Assembly (NCBI GenBank): GCA_020809705.1
Contig: CP085834.1
Span: forward strand, 3,906,001-3,970,000
DNA from: Calonectria ilicicola
Lineage: Eukaryota > Ascomycota > Sordariomycetes > Hypocreales > Nectriaceae
Reading direction: 5' to 3'
Length of the DNA: 64,000 nucleotides
Part shown: positions 10,880 through 23,023 of the stretch, piece after piece
How the letters are laid out: the number at the start of each line of letters is the position of its first letter
Numbering within the stretch: position 1 is the stretch's first letter
Made by a program: the position numbers and the translations under genes
Notes under the pieces: generated by a model
What the model saw: the letters and a program-made list of their open reading frames with translations, nothing else
Told to the model about the DNA's origin: nothing
The model's database searches: none

Positions 10880-11996
10880 TTAGGCATTGGAAATTATTTG
10901 CAAACTCTGGGTTCCCTTCTTTATTTCTGAAAATCCTTGCATCTTGCGCCTGGTTCGAGAGGCTGCGCGAAATAAAGGACGAAAAGCTGGCAAGGCGGTT
11001 ATCAGAATTTGTGTTGCAATTTCAGTGGTCCCGATTATTACTAAGACCATTAGTTTACTAGGTTAACAGGACAGTGATAGATCGTGCGAGTGCTTATTTG
11101 TAGAATAAGAGTAAACAGATTGTACAGCCAAAGCAAAACGAACAGTGCTGACAACTAATGTGAGAGCACCAAAGAGGAAAAGTGACATGAGTCCAATCTT
11201 TTCTCGTCGACACAAGGTTTTCAGTGATGAAAACATTCCGAATGGCAAAATGAAAACTAGAAAAATTAATCAATTAGTATATAAAGTGAATTATATTGAA
11301 GTTAACTTACTGAATAGCTCTGATGAAATATTAAGAGACCATGTGATATACATGGATTCTAAGTTGGTCTGCATCTTGCAAGCTGATGGATCTGGGGACC
11401 TAACATCAAATTCAGTCGTTTGCTTCAGCACAGGAAGAAGGGAGCAATTGGTTACCAGTTTTGGGGTACATCCAACCCACACCAAAATATATCCACAAAC
11501 ATAGTCGTCAAAAACGCGCCCAAGGTGTAAACAGAAACGATATACAAGTATATGCGTAATTTACGCTCCGTGATAGGGAAGAGCTCGTTATAGAATGCCA
11601 ACAGGCTAAACTTTGTCAGAAAAAGGCCTAAATCGTAAATGATTCCACTGAAAAATTCCCACTATCAACTCATCAGACAATCTGCGCCTAATAAACAATG
11701 CGGGACTCACCTTGACTACGCTTTGATTGAAGGGTCCAGTGAGTAAGTTGTTCTTTAGAACAATAGTATCCGAAATCACAATGTAAACATGAATCATCAA
11801 TGCCAAGACAAGAAAAACTTCAGAGATCCAGAACGACCAAGCATTCTGCCATGATCGTACTGCAAGTCGACCGAAAACAACGACGATGCATACCCCAACC
11901 TCGAACCACAAAGAGCCCTACAGACTTGAGTTAGCTATTCTTTGATCGGAGTTGTACATTCCAGCCCACCAGAACTTGTTCAATCCCGACACCCAT
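10880..11996 (-). pseudogene. SAT4/rhodopsin-like integral membrane protein with mutated splice donor
   Basis: Paralogue of the gene at 4083-5193, and a complete seven-helix SAT4-type protein of 286 aa if all introns are removed. Exons on the minus strand: 11996-11958, 11917-11711, 11661-11456, 11399-11311, 11256-11098 and 11040-10880. Recognisable segments are MGVGIEQVLVGWN at the start, FGRLAVRSWQ, FSLLAFYNELFPIT, FWCGLDVPQNW, MYITWSLNISSEL, FILPFGM and TALPAFRPLF. The last intron should start where the sibling has GTAAGC, but here reads ATAAGC (11097-11092). Without splicing, translation stops after STNKHSHDLSLSC and loses helix 7. The other splice sites are canonical. Whether a rare AT-AG event rescues it is unknown, so I call it a probable pseudogene with moderate confidence. 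Confidence 0.65.
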
Positions 11997-14900
11997 TATA
12001 GTTCGGCCTGGTCTTTTACTTCGCTCAAATGCGGTTCAGTAATTTGACGAGATATTTGTCTTGACTCGAACTAGAAATTGTATTGGAATTCTTTTGTTGC
12101 ACAATAATTCGTATAGCTGAGTCGATGTAGTATTGATGTGACCGTCCGTCAGCGTTTTTGCCTTTCGGACAGAATTACTCCATCGTAATTCATGAATTTG
12201 CGAAAAAAGAAAAAAATTGAAAAAGAAGAAAAAATTGAAATAAAACCGAAAGGAGGGGAGGGACACTTTGACGCCAAAATGGTAGGTCGTAGAAACGGAA
12301 AAAAATTTATACCTCTCTCAACCATTCCAATTAGCCCCAGATTGTCTTTTTCGTAGTGTCGACAGGTGGTCTGGACAGGCCCTTTGAGACTAGACTGATC
12401 GTGAAGCTTTCAGCCGGGTGGTACTAGCTTTCATACCAAGGCCCAGCATGCCGAAGTTGAAAAATGAGGCCACTCGAGGCTAGGGACATTATGTATGATG
12501 GCCGACACACGCAGTTAAAGCGATTAAACGCACCAATCCTATGTGCACAGTTCTTAATATTTCTCACTGCTATCCAGTCAGGTAACTTTTCATGCAACGG
12601 AGATCACAGTCACATGCTAAGCGGATTGGGGCTGATCTAAGTGTAAGAACCATTCCAAATTCATTTTGAGTTTGCCTTTGGTGGAGATGTTCGCTGGAAT
12701 ATCAGATGTCAAAATGTTCCTCGATTAGAAGAGCTCGGACCTTGTCCTAAATTGGTAAAGTTGATCTCTGGCTACCGAAGTTCTGAACAGGATCGTGGGT
12801 GCTACAAAATATCGACCACATTAGTTTATGGGCCAGTCCAGAATCTGTCTCCAGGGCCGCGCTCGCCTCTAGGTCCAAGTGGCGTTCTGCGCTGGCACCC
12901 TTATCAAGTATGGGGATTAGCCAAGGTACAATGACCTGTCAGAACTAAGTAGATAACCCATGTGGCCAGGACAGATAACTAAGCCTTGAAATATTTAGAT
13001 ATTGCCTTAGCTGCTTTACAATAACATATTTTCAGATGCATGGAGAAAGTGAATAGAGAGGCCTATGCATATTTCTTTGTCAAATAGGTGATCACCGATC
13101 AGAAGTAGATCACTGGCTTAGCTTTCACTGAAAATCAGTGTGGATATTGCCCGAAATGAAGCTAAACCATATTGTCCATTCACGACTTCATAAATTTTGG
13201 TGAGGTATGCATCCGAAAGGGCCTGGAATTTATACTCCTACGATGAGAGCCGCTGAATCAAGCCGCTGAGGCTAGAGGTTTGGGGGCTGATTGCTGGCAT
13301 GGGGTTCTTAAAGTAAATGATGGAATTCATTCCGATAAACAGGACACTTTTCTTCAATGTTCTAAATCCGACATTTACTGTGAACCACCATTCTTATAGT
13401 CAGATCTCAATAATGTTTACAGCCAGGGCTCATTGAGGTCATTGAAAATCTCAAGGTTTTTCCACATCCGGTATCGTACGGAACACAGGGTACAGCTGCA
13501 TTGTAATATCATCAACCAAGCAAGAATTTCCAGACGGCTCCTTGGCGACTAAGTCAGGGCTGCCTCTTAAAGCAGCTATACAAATATATGCACGAGACTA
13601 TATTAGCCCCTAATAGTTGTCTTATCACTGGAATTTATCAGCATTTGCTCTTGACATTTTTAGTACAATAGGTTGCATTCAAAATAATTATTTTGCATCC
13701 AACCAGAAATATTTCGTGAGATATTTCAAACGGACGCCAGGGCTGTCCCGTGGAGATGATTAGGTTGATTATTTTATAGTGAGACAAATTATGCGTAATT
13801 AAAGTCATTGTGTCTACCACTTTTGTGACTCTTAGGCTCCTTGTTGAAATCCTAGTTGAACACTATTTGGGCTTTATTTTAAATGGCCTAACGAGATGAA
13901 ATGAAAAAGACTAAATCTTGAGAAAGTGTCTTAAGATAACCAAGGGCCGCCAATTCTCTGGTAGTAGTTTTATGTGTCTTCGACCTACAGCTGATGGGAC
14001 CGATTGCGGCAAATGCCGCTTTGCCAGCGGGAGAGTTGGAGGATTGTGGACCTCTCAAACCAATACTTAGCTACTCTCGGTACCTAAGGCTATTCGCAGT
14101 ACGTCTCATCTGCCTGATTTGGTTGCTTCAGACATGGAAAGTTTAGGCTCCTCTTAAATTCTTCAATACATGGCTTAGCTTCCGTGCTCTCTTCCTCTTA
14201 AATTTCCTTCCACTTCAAATAAGAGGCTGAGGTTACCGTGTCTCGTTAGGCCTGATAGGCCAAAGTCCCATCTCTTTAAGACCATAATAAATGAGAGAAG
14301 TTATCTTGATTGGAGTTAGCCTAAATTACGATACCAGCAATGGTGATTAGAAAGATCAATCTCTTGGTCAAGACAGTAAGCCAACAACTGAGGAACTTAT
14401 GTATGGCATGACGCAGTACGCACGTTTACCTCACCTTGCCTAATAGGCAGTGCCTGACCGTACTCTGCTTTTTACTTTTTCCAGGTGGAGCAGGGGAAAT
14501 TTTCTGTCTCAAATATCGTCGACTCAACTCTTCACCACGCGTGTCCCGCGGTATCCACGGGCCAAATCTCCGGCTTTGGCCCGCGCCAACTTGCATATGA
14601 TCCACTCTCGTGTTATCTTAACCCCATTTTTGTCCCCTGCATGAGGTTTTGTTGGGAAGCTGAGTTCTAATATTGGCAGAAGGTTCAAAATTGTTTGTAA
14701 TCTCGTAAGTAGAGGGGTAGGATCTTGCTTCGATCTTATTCGGACTTCTCCTTGTGAGATAAACTTTGATTAATCGGGCGGTTGCTCCCTTTTTTCCGCT
14801 GCTGCTATCCGCCGAGTCCAAGAACTAGTTCTAGTTAATGCAGTGTCCAAATTGAATCACGTGTGTATAGCCTGGTATAAGTTCAGTTTGCCTTTGAACA

Positions 14901-15328
14901 AATATCATGGTTATCTTTCAATTTGATGATTGACATTCGACACGATAGGTACACAGGGTCACATCACTCTAAACCTTGAAGATATAGGCAGCATGAATCG
15001 AAACTATCACCTCCATGCCAAGATCATCCCCTTTGTTTTGGAAAAAGACCCATAATGGCTCTGGATCAATCGTTTATGGAAATGATTCTCGCTTGCAGGT
15101 CCACAACGCGAATCAGACCGTGTTATGCGCAGAATAATCATCCACTGATTCGCTCAGCTCTGAGACACTCCACATGATCTCGGGACATTACAAAGTCCCG
15201 AATCCGCCATTAAAACACATAAAATACAACGTAAATGGCGACAGGGACCTGTTGATCTCTCAAGCTACTTGCCGCCACACACGAGCACCAAAACACATAC
15301 ACGATATTGGTTACAACCAGACTTGAAC
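11997..15328. other. 3.3-kb gene-free region
   Basis: The longest gene-free stretch outside the transposon block. Frames are all under about 80 codons, with no domain, no intron-linked extension that I could find, and ordinary base composition rather than RIP-type AT enrichment. It may hold old, unrecognisable gene or transposon remains. Its right end carries the promoter of the P450 gene. Confidence 0.5.
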
Positions 15329-17105
15329 ATGAACCCTGCACAGTGGACGGATGTTTTTTCGGGGTATGATGCAATAGGAAAGCCTCTTCCCCTCATACTG
15401 ACCATCTCAATCATCTTCATTGTTTACAATGTTTCCAAGGCCTCTCGTTCCAATATTCCATTGGCGAATGCAAAGAAGGGCTTTGAACTGTCGAAACAAA
15501 GGGCAAAGAAAGATTTTGTGGCACATGCCAATAAAATTGTTGGCGAATGGTTCAAGCATAATCCTACGAAGCCCATGAGACTTATCGCGGATGTGGACGA
15601 AATCACTGTGCTACCTCCCAGCCTAGCCCAAGAAATCAGAAGCGACAAGCGTTTGAGCTTCAACCAATGGACCTTCAAGGTACTAGCCCAGCTTGCTGCT
15701 CATTTCCGGCTCAAAATCTGATCCTAATTAGGCTTTCCATGGTCATCTACCCGGCTTCGAAGCTTTTGGAGCAGGCACAGGTGGCTCTAATCTAGTACAG
15801 ACAGTTGTCACCAAAGATCTCACTAAGGCTTTAAGTGCGTTCGATCGCTTTCCCTCTATTACAGCGTAAACCAATTATGCTTACTGAATTGGAACTTGTT
15901 AGACAAAATTACTGAGCCCCTTGCGGAAGAGACCGCCATGACTCTGAAAGAGTTATTCACAGACAAAGCTGGTATGGTTCACGAAAACCTCATAATTATA
16001 CTATAAACGCTAAATCTAGGCCAGAATGGCACGTTATACCGATGAGAGATGTTATTTTACAACTAGTTGCACGCATCTCATCACGTGTGTTTCTTGGAGA
16101 AGAGCTTTGCCGTGATGAGAACTGGCTTCGAATAACTCGCGATTATACTGTCACTGGCTTCTTGGCAGGCGAGGAGCTCCGTATGTGGCCCGAGTTTATC
16201 CGCCCTCTAGTTCATTGGTTTTTGCCAGGTTGTCGCAAGCTCAGGAGAGAGGTCAAAGAGGCTCGCTCTATCATCCAATCTACCGTGGATCGCCGTCATA
16301 GAATCAAGGAAGAGCGCCTCTCTGCCGGAGAAAAAGTGCCCGAATACAACGATGCAATTCAATGGTTTGAGACCGCAGCCAAGGGCGCCTCTTATGATCT
16401 TACAGCGCTGCAGCTTAGTCTTTCACTTGCGGCGATCCATACGACAACAGATCTACTTACTCAAGTCCTGACACGTATCTCTCAAAATATGCATATCCTA
16501 AAGCCTCTTCGTGACGAAATTATCTCCGTTCTCCAAGAGGAGGGTTGGAGCAAGACATCATTGTACAAAATGAAGTTATTGGACAGCGCCATCAAGGAAA
16601 GTCAACGAATGAAACCCACTGAAATTGGCAAGTTGCAGAACCTTCTAATCTCTATCCTGTTCTAACGGCGATCTCGTGACCAGTTTCCATGATGCGCCTT
16701 GCTGTCACGGATGTCAAACTCTCTGACGGTACATTTATCCCTAAAAATACCGGTGTTGCAGTATCATCTCATAGAATGTGGGACCCTGCTGTTTATTCTG
16801 ATCCGAATAATTGGGACGGCACTCGATTTTACAAAATGCGTGACGACCCCGGCATGCAAAATTCATCCCAACTTGTCTCTACAAGCCCAGATTATCTGGC
16901 CTTTGGTCATGGTCAGCATGCCTGCCCAGGCCGTTTCTTTGCATCAAATGAAGTCAAAATTGCGTTAGTCCAGATCCTCATGAAGTATGACTTTGAATTG
17001 ATGGAGGGTTCATCTCCACAAATATATAAGCATGGCTTCACTCTCAGCGGTGATCCCTCTTTGATGTTGAGAATCAAGCGACGTGCTGAAGAAACACTAG
17101 TCTAG
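15329..17105 (+). CDS. cytochrome P450 monooxygenase (CYP68/CYP503-like)
   Basis: Predicted 515-aa ER-anchored P450. Exons: 15329-15679, 15732-15834, 15903-15971, 16025-16627 and 16684-17105; an in-frame ATG 60 bp upstream (15269) is an alternative start. Visible features are an N-terminal anchor (LPLILTISIIFIVYNV), EWHVIPMRDVILQLVARIS at a splice junction, the helix-I region SLAAIHTTTDLL, the ExxR motif KESQR, and the heme loop FGHGQHACPGRFF with its Cys ligand. The LVARISSRVFLGEELCR and FIRPLVHWFLPGCRKLR blocks are typical of fungal CYP68/CYP503-type enzymes (gibberellin or terpenoid oxidation), which suggests a hydrophobic metabolite substrate, but this is inference. The fourth intron uses a GC donor (GCAAGT, 16628). 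It stands alone with no synthase nearby. Confidence 0.93.
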
Positions 17106-18890
17106 AAAGGGGGGAAGAGTTCAACCATCACAAGCTATAGATTTAGACTTCTTGTTGTCTGGAACGAAGGACCATCAATTGATCATAGTTTATGTATTTC
17201 AGCCTGGTAACTATTTGAATTCTCTAAATCGGAAATACAATTTCCCTCAAGCCGCAAGTTTCTTTGATTATTGACTGTTTCAAAAGCCACCTTTGCCCGC
17301 AACAGGCACAGCAAGCCTACAAGCCAAATAGCACAAAAATAACAACTACTATCAAGGAAGAGGAAGCTCGGCTTGTTCTATATGGCATATTTGCTAAGAT
17401 ATGAACAATCTACGCAAGAAATCCAATAATTATAATCCTAATTCTTCATAACCCTGTGATACCCAGTGTCGAGCATGCACACAAAAAGTCAGAACAGCTG
17501 TATCTGAACACAACATTCTTCTTCCTTTGGTATCCGAACATAACAACAACGGGGCACATTCTTTGAGTAATGGTTCTTCTACATATTCAGTTACATTTAC
17601 TTAGGGAATCAGATAAATCTGCATTAAAATGAAATTCCGATCTAGAGCAATGGCACAAATCTGAAGCTGGAAAACACCCCTGCCTCAAGTGTTAGCACAT
17701 GGTAAATACAAGAAGGTATGTTTTATATGAGCCATAAGATCAGTTTATTCATCATGAAATTGCTACACAAAGGCCCTTTAATGACGGTAGATAATACCTA
17801 AATGCTCAAGCGATAGCTCCATGACAATCGCCTTGCCATACTCACATGCATCTCCAGATGATTTAAAGAGACGATAGTATTATAAAACCGACAGGCTCGA
17901 TTTCAAAGGTTACATTAAACCCTGCACGTCGAATATACCTCACAATCCTTGCTTGGACCGAGTAAGAAGCAGAAAGTGGAACTCAGCCCCCATGGCCAAT
18001 CCCAACGTTTTTAATGGTTATTTGTGTGTGGAGAAGGTTGGACCGATTGATGGAATACTTGATGTTGCAGTGTCACACATCCCAATTATTGATTGGACCA
18101 ATGGTCAGCAAATAGTCCCAACCACCATGTGTACGTATCTATGCATATCCAATGCATCATCTTTTCGAATACCTTAAACTTCATGACTCTGTCTGACGGA
18201 TTTGATTTCCCATATAAATCTTCAGCCAATCGAACCAACGCGGGACAGGGACAGACATGCTAAAGTAGTTAGTCAGTGGGTCAAAACCCTTGCATGCGAG
18301 TACTCGTATTGACCCCATTCACCCGAGTATTTCGCATTTACTCCACCTTTGCTCGGATGTGGTCAAGTGTGGGCGGGTGACACTCACGCCTCTGGACAAG
18401 CTGAAAGTGGGATATAAGAGGCCAAGACAACGCCCAACTTAAGCGAGATTATCTTGGCATCGCGATCTCTTTCTTCGTTCCTACCCTTGGAGCATAGTAC
18501 CTCGAACATCAATGATTGGCCTTTACTTCAAATGGCACCACCTGCCTTATTAGCCGGTGGCGCTTGTCTATGAGTCATGCGAGAATTTCACCAAACACAA
18601 GCTCACTGCCTACAATCTTTTATGAAGTATTATTGCCAATAGTTGCGCATTCTCAAGGGTCTTGTCCAACTACTAGCTTGTGCCAATAGAACACGTCTTC
18701 TCTCTAAAAGCTAGCGGGGCAATAACAACACGGGGATAGCAATACGAACGATCTTGCATTTTGCCACATTAGTTTTCTTTTAAGAGGTCTGTTTTGAATT
18801 ACCTTTTGTAGACAAATCAAACATGGTCCGCTTTACGGTTCAATCTCACAGAATAAGATGAAAAAGATGCTAATGAAAACCATGGGGCGG
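17106..18890. other. intergenic, no gene recognised
   Basis: About 1.8 kb between the P450 and the first Zn2Cys6 regulator gene, both of which end here, so it should contain two 3' ends. A 74-codon frame at 17953-18177 has no recognisable relatives and no supporting splice structure. Nothing else is seen. Confidence 0.5.
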
Positions 18891-20327
18891 CTATCTAAGA
18901 AGTCTATCAATGTGCTCCTTGGGCCATTCAAAAAGCTGCAAAATTTCAGGGCTTTTGGCTAACTCAACCTCTATCTCATCTGTCAAAGCCCTCCCCCAGC
19001 CTCTCAACCACCACGACGTATGCTCGAAGCTTACAATAAAAAGGGCGAAATATTCCACAACAAGCAGAGCAAACGGGTTTCGACTTTTGATGTCGAATAC
19101 AACGCTCTCATGGATACCGTATGGCCAGCAAAGAATTGCACTACATTCCGCGTATTGACCACCTTGTGCGATAAGCCTCGCTGATGTCTTGAGCCTTTCT
19201 ACAGCGTCTATGTAATGCTTTTCACTGTACGAAGTAAGAGAACTTCTCAAAAATGTTCCTAGGTTGTCAAGAGCGTCAAAAGTATCCAGTGGCAGCCTCG
19301 TGAAGTGAAGCGAAGGTGTGAGGCTTCTGGATCATGTTAATTAATATCACCAGTTCGCGTAAAATTTGACACAAAGAATTAAGTTCAAGGGAAAACACTA
19401 ACCCTTCAAGAAAGGTCTTGTTATCAGATGGCCAAGTTCCATAAACAATTGCTGCAAATTGGGAGTTGAGAAGTCGCGGAGTAACGGGGTGAAGGGTTGA
19501 GTGAATGCCCCTGATGACACCGATGAGGTCATGAAGACAACTGATCGGATTCCCCAACTTCTGTGAATCGGAACGCACTGGCAAGCTAAGAATGTATACA
19601 ATTAAAAGGGTAGCAAAACCGAAGATTGCCTCCCAATTATCATCGTGGATGTTTCGCAGTTGCAAGCGATAGCCCTCCGATCCGATAGTTTGATGATAGT
19701 CAGAAAGTATCAAATAAGACTTGCGCTTATTTGGGAATAAATACGCTTTATGGATGGCAGCGATTGATAAAATCGCTCGGAGAAGGAAGCTTTGTTGATA
19801 TCCATGCTGTGGTAAAATATTGGCCCAGACAGAGGTCGTGTCGTGACGAGAAGAAAGTGTACTTGCCGTGACAGTGGTGAAATGGTGCATGAGTTCCAGA
19901 TCACAACTCCAAATCTCATTTGGCGACCATGGCAGTACTTTTTCTGCCTGGTCAATAGAACCGCTGGGGGTTTCTAAATTGGTGGTGGGAATTAGGGTAC
20001 TGATATTGGGACTTGATCCATTAGGGCTGGAGGCAAAAGACGTTGAGGGGTCTGGCCATTCCATTTCTCGGCTCGAATCCGATATCCCTAAGCTGCAAAC
20101 CACGTTGTACCTGCTGCAGTTGAAACAAGTAGGATATGATTCATCGCACTGGGGGGCATTCCACGTTAGCAGTCTGGTGAAATTCCAACATCAGAGCTGT
20201 CAAGCTTGCCGGTTCAGAATCCGACGCAACACAGCGTAGCTGAGGTCGAGTGCCCTACCTTGACCTTGCGACGCTTGCAATTTTTGCAACCGTTCCGAGA
20301 CTTTGTGTGGGGACGGCGGGTGAACAT
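18891..20327 (-). CDS. Zn(II)2Cys6 transcription factor (UPC2-like type)
   Basis: Predicted 416-aa nuclear regulator. Exons on the minus strand: 20327-20259, 20148-19403 and 19326-18891. The first exon joins in frame to give the binuclear zinc cluster (GCKNCKRRKVK, then CDESYPTCFNC), with the intron placed directly after RRKVK, as in many fungal C6 regulators. The rest is the short fungal-TF domain of sterol-uptake-control-like proteins: LMHHFTTVTASTLSS, FLLRAILSIAAIHKAYL, and near the C-terminus WWLRGWGRAL and LFEWPKEHI. It is divergently paired with a paralogue starting at 21403 that has the same first intron position. Target genes are unknown; the RTA1, BBE-oxidase or P450 genes nearby are possible. 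It appears intact. Confidence 0.9.
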
Positions 20328-21402
20328 GTTTGATATTCGACACCAAAAAGAAGCTGAATGAGGATGGCTAGAGCAGAGGGAAGAAAGCGAGGAGCGAGGA
20401 GCGAGAGACTAAGAGCCACTTCTGATGGGTATTATTGGCTTCATAAGGGAGCCCACTTGGAAGCCGAGATCCCGGGAGCGAGGTCCGCGGGTTCGTACCC
20501 CCATCTCGTACATTCCCCACTTTGGCGCCAAGAACGTGCGTTGATTGCATTTGCAATGCAGGAGATATGAAATATGAAAATAATTTCTGATTAGAACTCG
20601 AAAAATCAGACATGAGCTAGTTTTAAGTAGTTCTGGTTTGAAAACTTGGAATTTTCATTTATTGTCACTAAGACTAATTTTGTTTCAGCATTTCAATAAT
20701 TGAACGACCGTTAATTGATTTCATATCCGCGAGGAGTAAGAGTTACTCTGCCACTCTTGCGCATAACTCCCAATTAGAAAGCATATAGGAGTTTGTTAGG
20801 GAAGTTGTAAACCGGATATTAGCTTGTTGCGCCGCGATAACGCCTTTCTGTATGAGATTTCCTTGCCATAAATCACATATCTATCAAGGAATTTTCCGGC
20901 TGATGCAATCCTTCAACCTCCTCCAAGTTGGTGGGCTGTGGTGAAAGGGGGTGGCTAGTTAGCGTCAAGGGAAGGTTCCAACCAGTCCGGTGCACTGGCC
21001 GCCCTCGTCCAAATTTTACGGCGGAGCAAAGATAATGAGTGATGAAGGGGGTGTGTACACAAGCAGAGGACCCTTAAATCATATCTAGAAATTCTGCCTA
21101 TGATGATGAAAATGACATTTCTGGTTTTATTTGCTTTGACTCCTGACTATGAAACTTGAGCATCAGATATTCAGGGCGATGCGTGCCGAGAATGATGTGG
21201 GTCTTGTTCCCCCTAAAAAAGACGCGCTAGGTACGAATACAGTCTAGGGTGGTTATTTGCTTGTTTCACATTTGCTCATGTTCACGCTTCCTCGTTACAA
21301 GCGCCTTCTAGCATTTTTCTTGGCCACATACACATCTGATACTCGTCACAACGATAGGTCCCCGCGCGGCGCTGGATTGAAAATTCCCTACACAAAGGTG
21401 TG
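20328..21402. promoter_or_regulatory. shared promoter region of two divergent C6 regulators
   Basis: The 1,075 bp between the start codons of two divergently transcribed paralogous Zn2Cys6 genes, which must therefore contain both promoters. It has a purine-rich stretch (about 20387-20412). No individual site can be assigned. Confidence 0.5.
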
Positions 21403-22797
21403 ATGGATGGAACAGCATCTGCAAGGGCCCCTTCCGACCCCCAGTTGAAAAAGAGACACACAAAAAGTCGAACAGGATGTGGGACCTGCAAAAGACGAAA
21501 GATTAAGGTGAGCTCACTCACACACCCTTTTATTGCCTAATTTCTCAGCTTGAACATTATACAGTGTGATGAACAGAAGCCTGCTTGCGCCAACTGTGCT
21601 AAACGTGGCGTTGAGTGTGATTTTCAGCCCTCAACAATACCCACGCCTCCAACCATCGACGCGTCCTTGGCATCACGCCTAGTGCAACCATGGACGCCAG
21701 ACGGAATTCGGCAGACTGTTACTCAAGGAGAGGAGTGGACTCCCAAGGACACCTCTAATTCCGCGTCAACTGCAACTGCCACCGAGCCAATATCGAGCAT
21801 CGAGTCGATTCACTTGGAGCTACTGCATAACTACATCACGCTAACTAGCCACACGCTGGCCTCGGACCCGGTTCTCAAGAATGTATGGCGCGTCAACGTT
21901 CCCCAAGTCGGCTTCTCCAATGAATTTGTCATGCGTAGTATCTTCGCTCTATCAGCGCTGCACATGTCCCTATTTTCCGCCGACAAGTCGGACTTTTATT
22001 TAACTATTGCTAGATCCGAACATGGCGCAGCATTACGCGAGATAGCATCTGTCCTGTCGCATGTGACGGCCGAGAATTGCTCCGCTGTTTACATCGCCGC
22101 AGCTTTGACCTTCTTCTACGCATGGGCATCGCCACGACAAAAGGGCGACTTCTTCCTTATCGGCGCGTCCGGCACCGCCGAATGGGTTTTTCTTTTGCAA
22201 GGTGTGCGGGGAATATCAGAGTCCTGGAAAAAGGAGTTGAGGAGCGGGCCATTCAGTCCAATGTTTCGCCTTGGCAACAGCCGTGTCGAAGATTTGGGTA
22301 CTCATTATCTAACATCTCCCACTTGGTTGTCAACTGTTGAGCATGCTCAACTAACGTACCTGAAGAACACCATGGCCCATGCTGCCCCAGATACACAAAC
22401 TGCAGATGTATACCGCATAAGTATCGAAAACCTTGAAAAGTCCTTTTGCGCAATTTTGTGTAGCTCGCTCAACGTGTCGAGGAACAGAGAGAACAGCACG
22501 GTGGCACCACCAAGCGTTATTAGCGGAGGGCTTTTTCCTTTGGCGTCAACATCAGACGTATATTCTTGGCTGTACAAGATGGAAGATGACTTTATAAAAC
22601 TACTAAGTCAGCGGGAACCGTTAGCACTGGTGATATTTGCACACTTTTGTATCTTGTTAAAATTTCTTGGCAGTTGCTGGTGGATGCAAGGGTGGTCTAC
22701 ACATCTTCTCCAGGAGATATGGGATCACCTAGACGAGGAACACAGATTGTGGATTCGTTGGCCAATAGAAGAGATTGGTTGGAGACCAAAAGCTTGA
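21403..22797 (+). CDS. Zn(II)2Cys6 transcription factor (UPC2-like type), paralogue
   Basis: Predicted 445-aa nuclear regulator from two exons, 21403-21507 and 21565-22797. The junction restores the zinc cluster (GCGTCKRRKIK, then CDEQKPACANC and a final Cys in VECDF). The C-terminal part follows the same plan as the divergent neighbour: LLHNYITLTSHTLAS, VWRVNVPQVGF, FVMRSIFALSALHMSLF and, near the end, WWMQGWSTHLL and IRWPIEEIGW. This is the common fungal 'sterol uptake control protein 2-like' architecture, and a role in sterol control is not implied. It ends 226 bp before the end of the convergent RTA1-type gene. It appears intact. Confidence 0.92.
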
Positions 22798-23023
22798 TGT
22801 CATATTTTGTGTTATCCAGCGCCAATCTATGCTAAAATACGCCGAGTTTTCCACTATCACTGTTTGACAAACGAAACGGGGTGCTGAGGGCCACAGCGTT
22901 CTGCAACGTTTCCAGAACGACCGCATGAAATTGAGGGAGCTCGAGGGTGTTAAATTCATTCCCCATTTCTTCGGACTCTCCATACATGCTTCAAACCCTG
23001 GAGTTCGATGGATGACGACTAAG

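Noticed and set aside
12036..14821. Several frames of 60-76 codons in the 3.3-kb gene-free region
   Set aside because: None shows a domain or joins neighbours through plausible splice sites.
17953..18177. 74-codon plus frame between the P450 and the first C6 regulator
   Set aside because: No relatives recognised and no supporting promoter or splice evidence.
18310..18330. CACCCGAG word as a further copy of the cluster operator
   Set aside because: It matches only part of the 10-bp word and lies far from the right-hand cluster.
20456..20512. tRNA-like T-arm (GGGTTCGTACCCC) in GC-rich sequence
   Set aside because: The loop lacks the conserved purine-A after TTC, and I could not form acceptor, D and anticodon stems around it.
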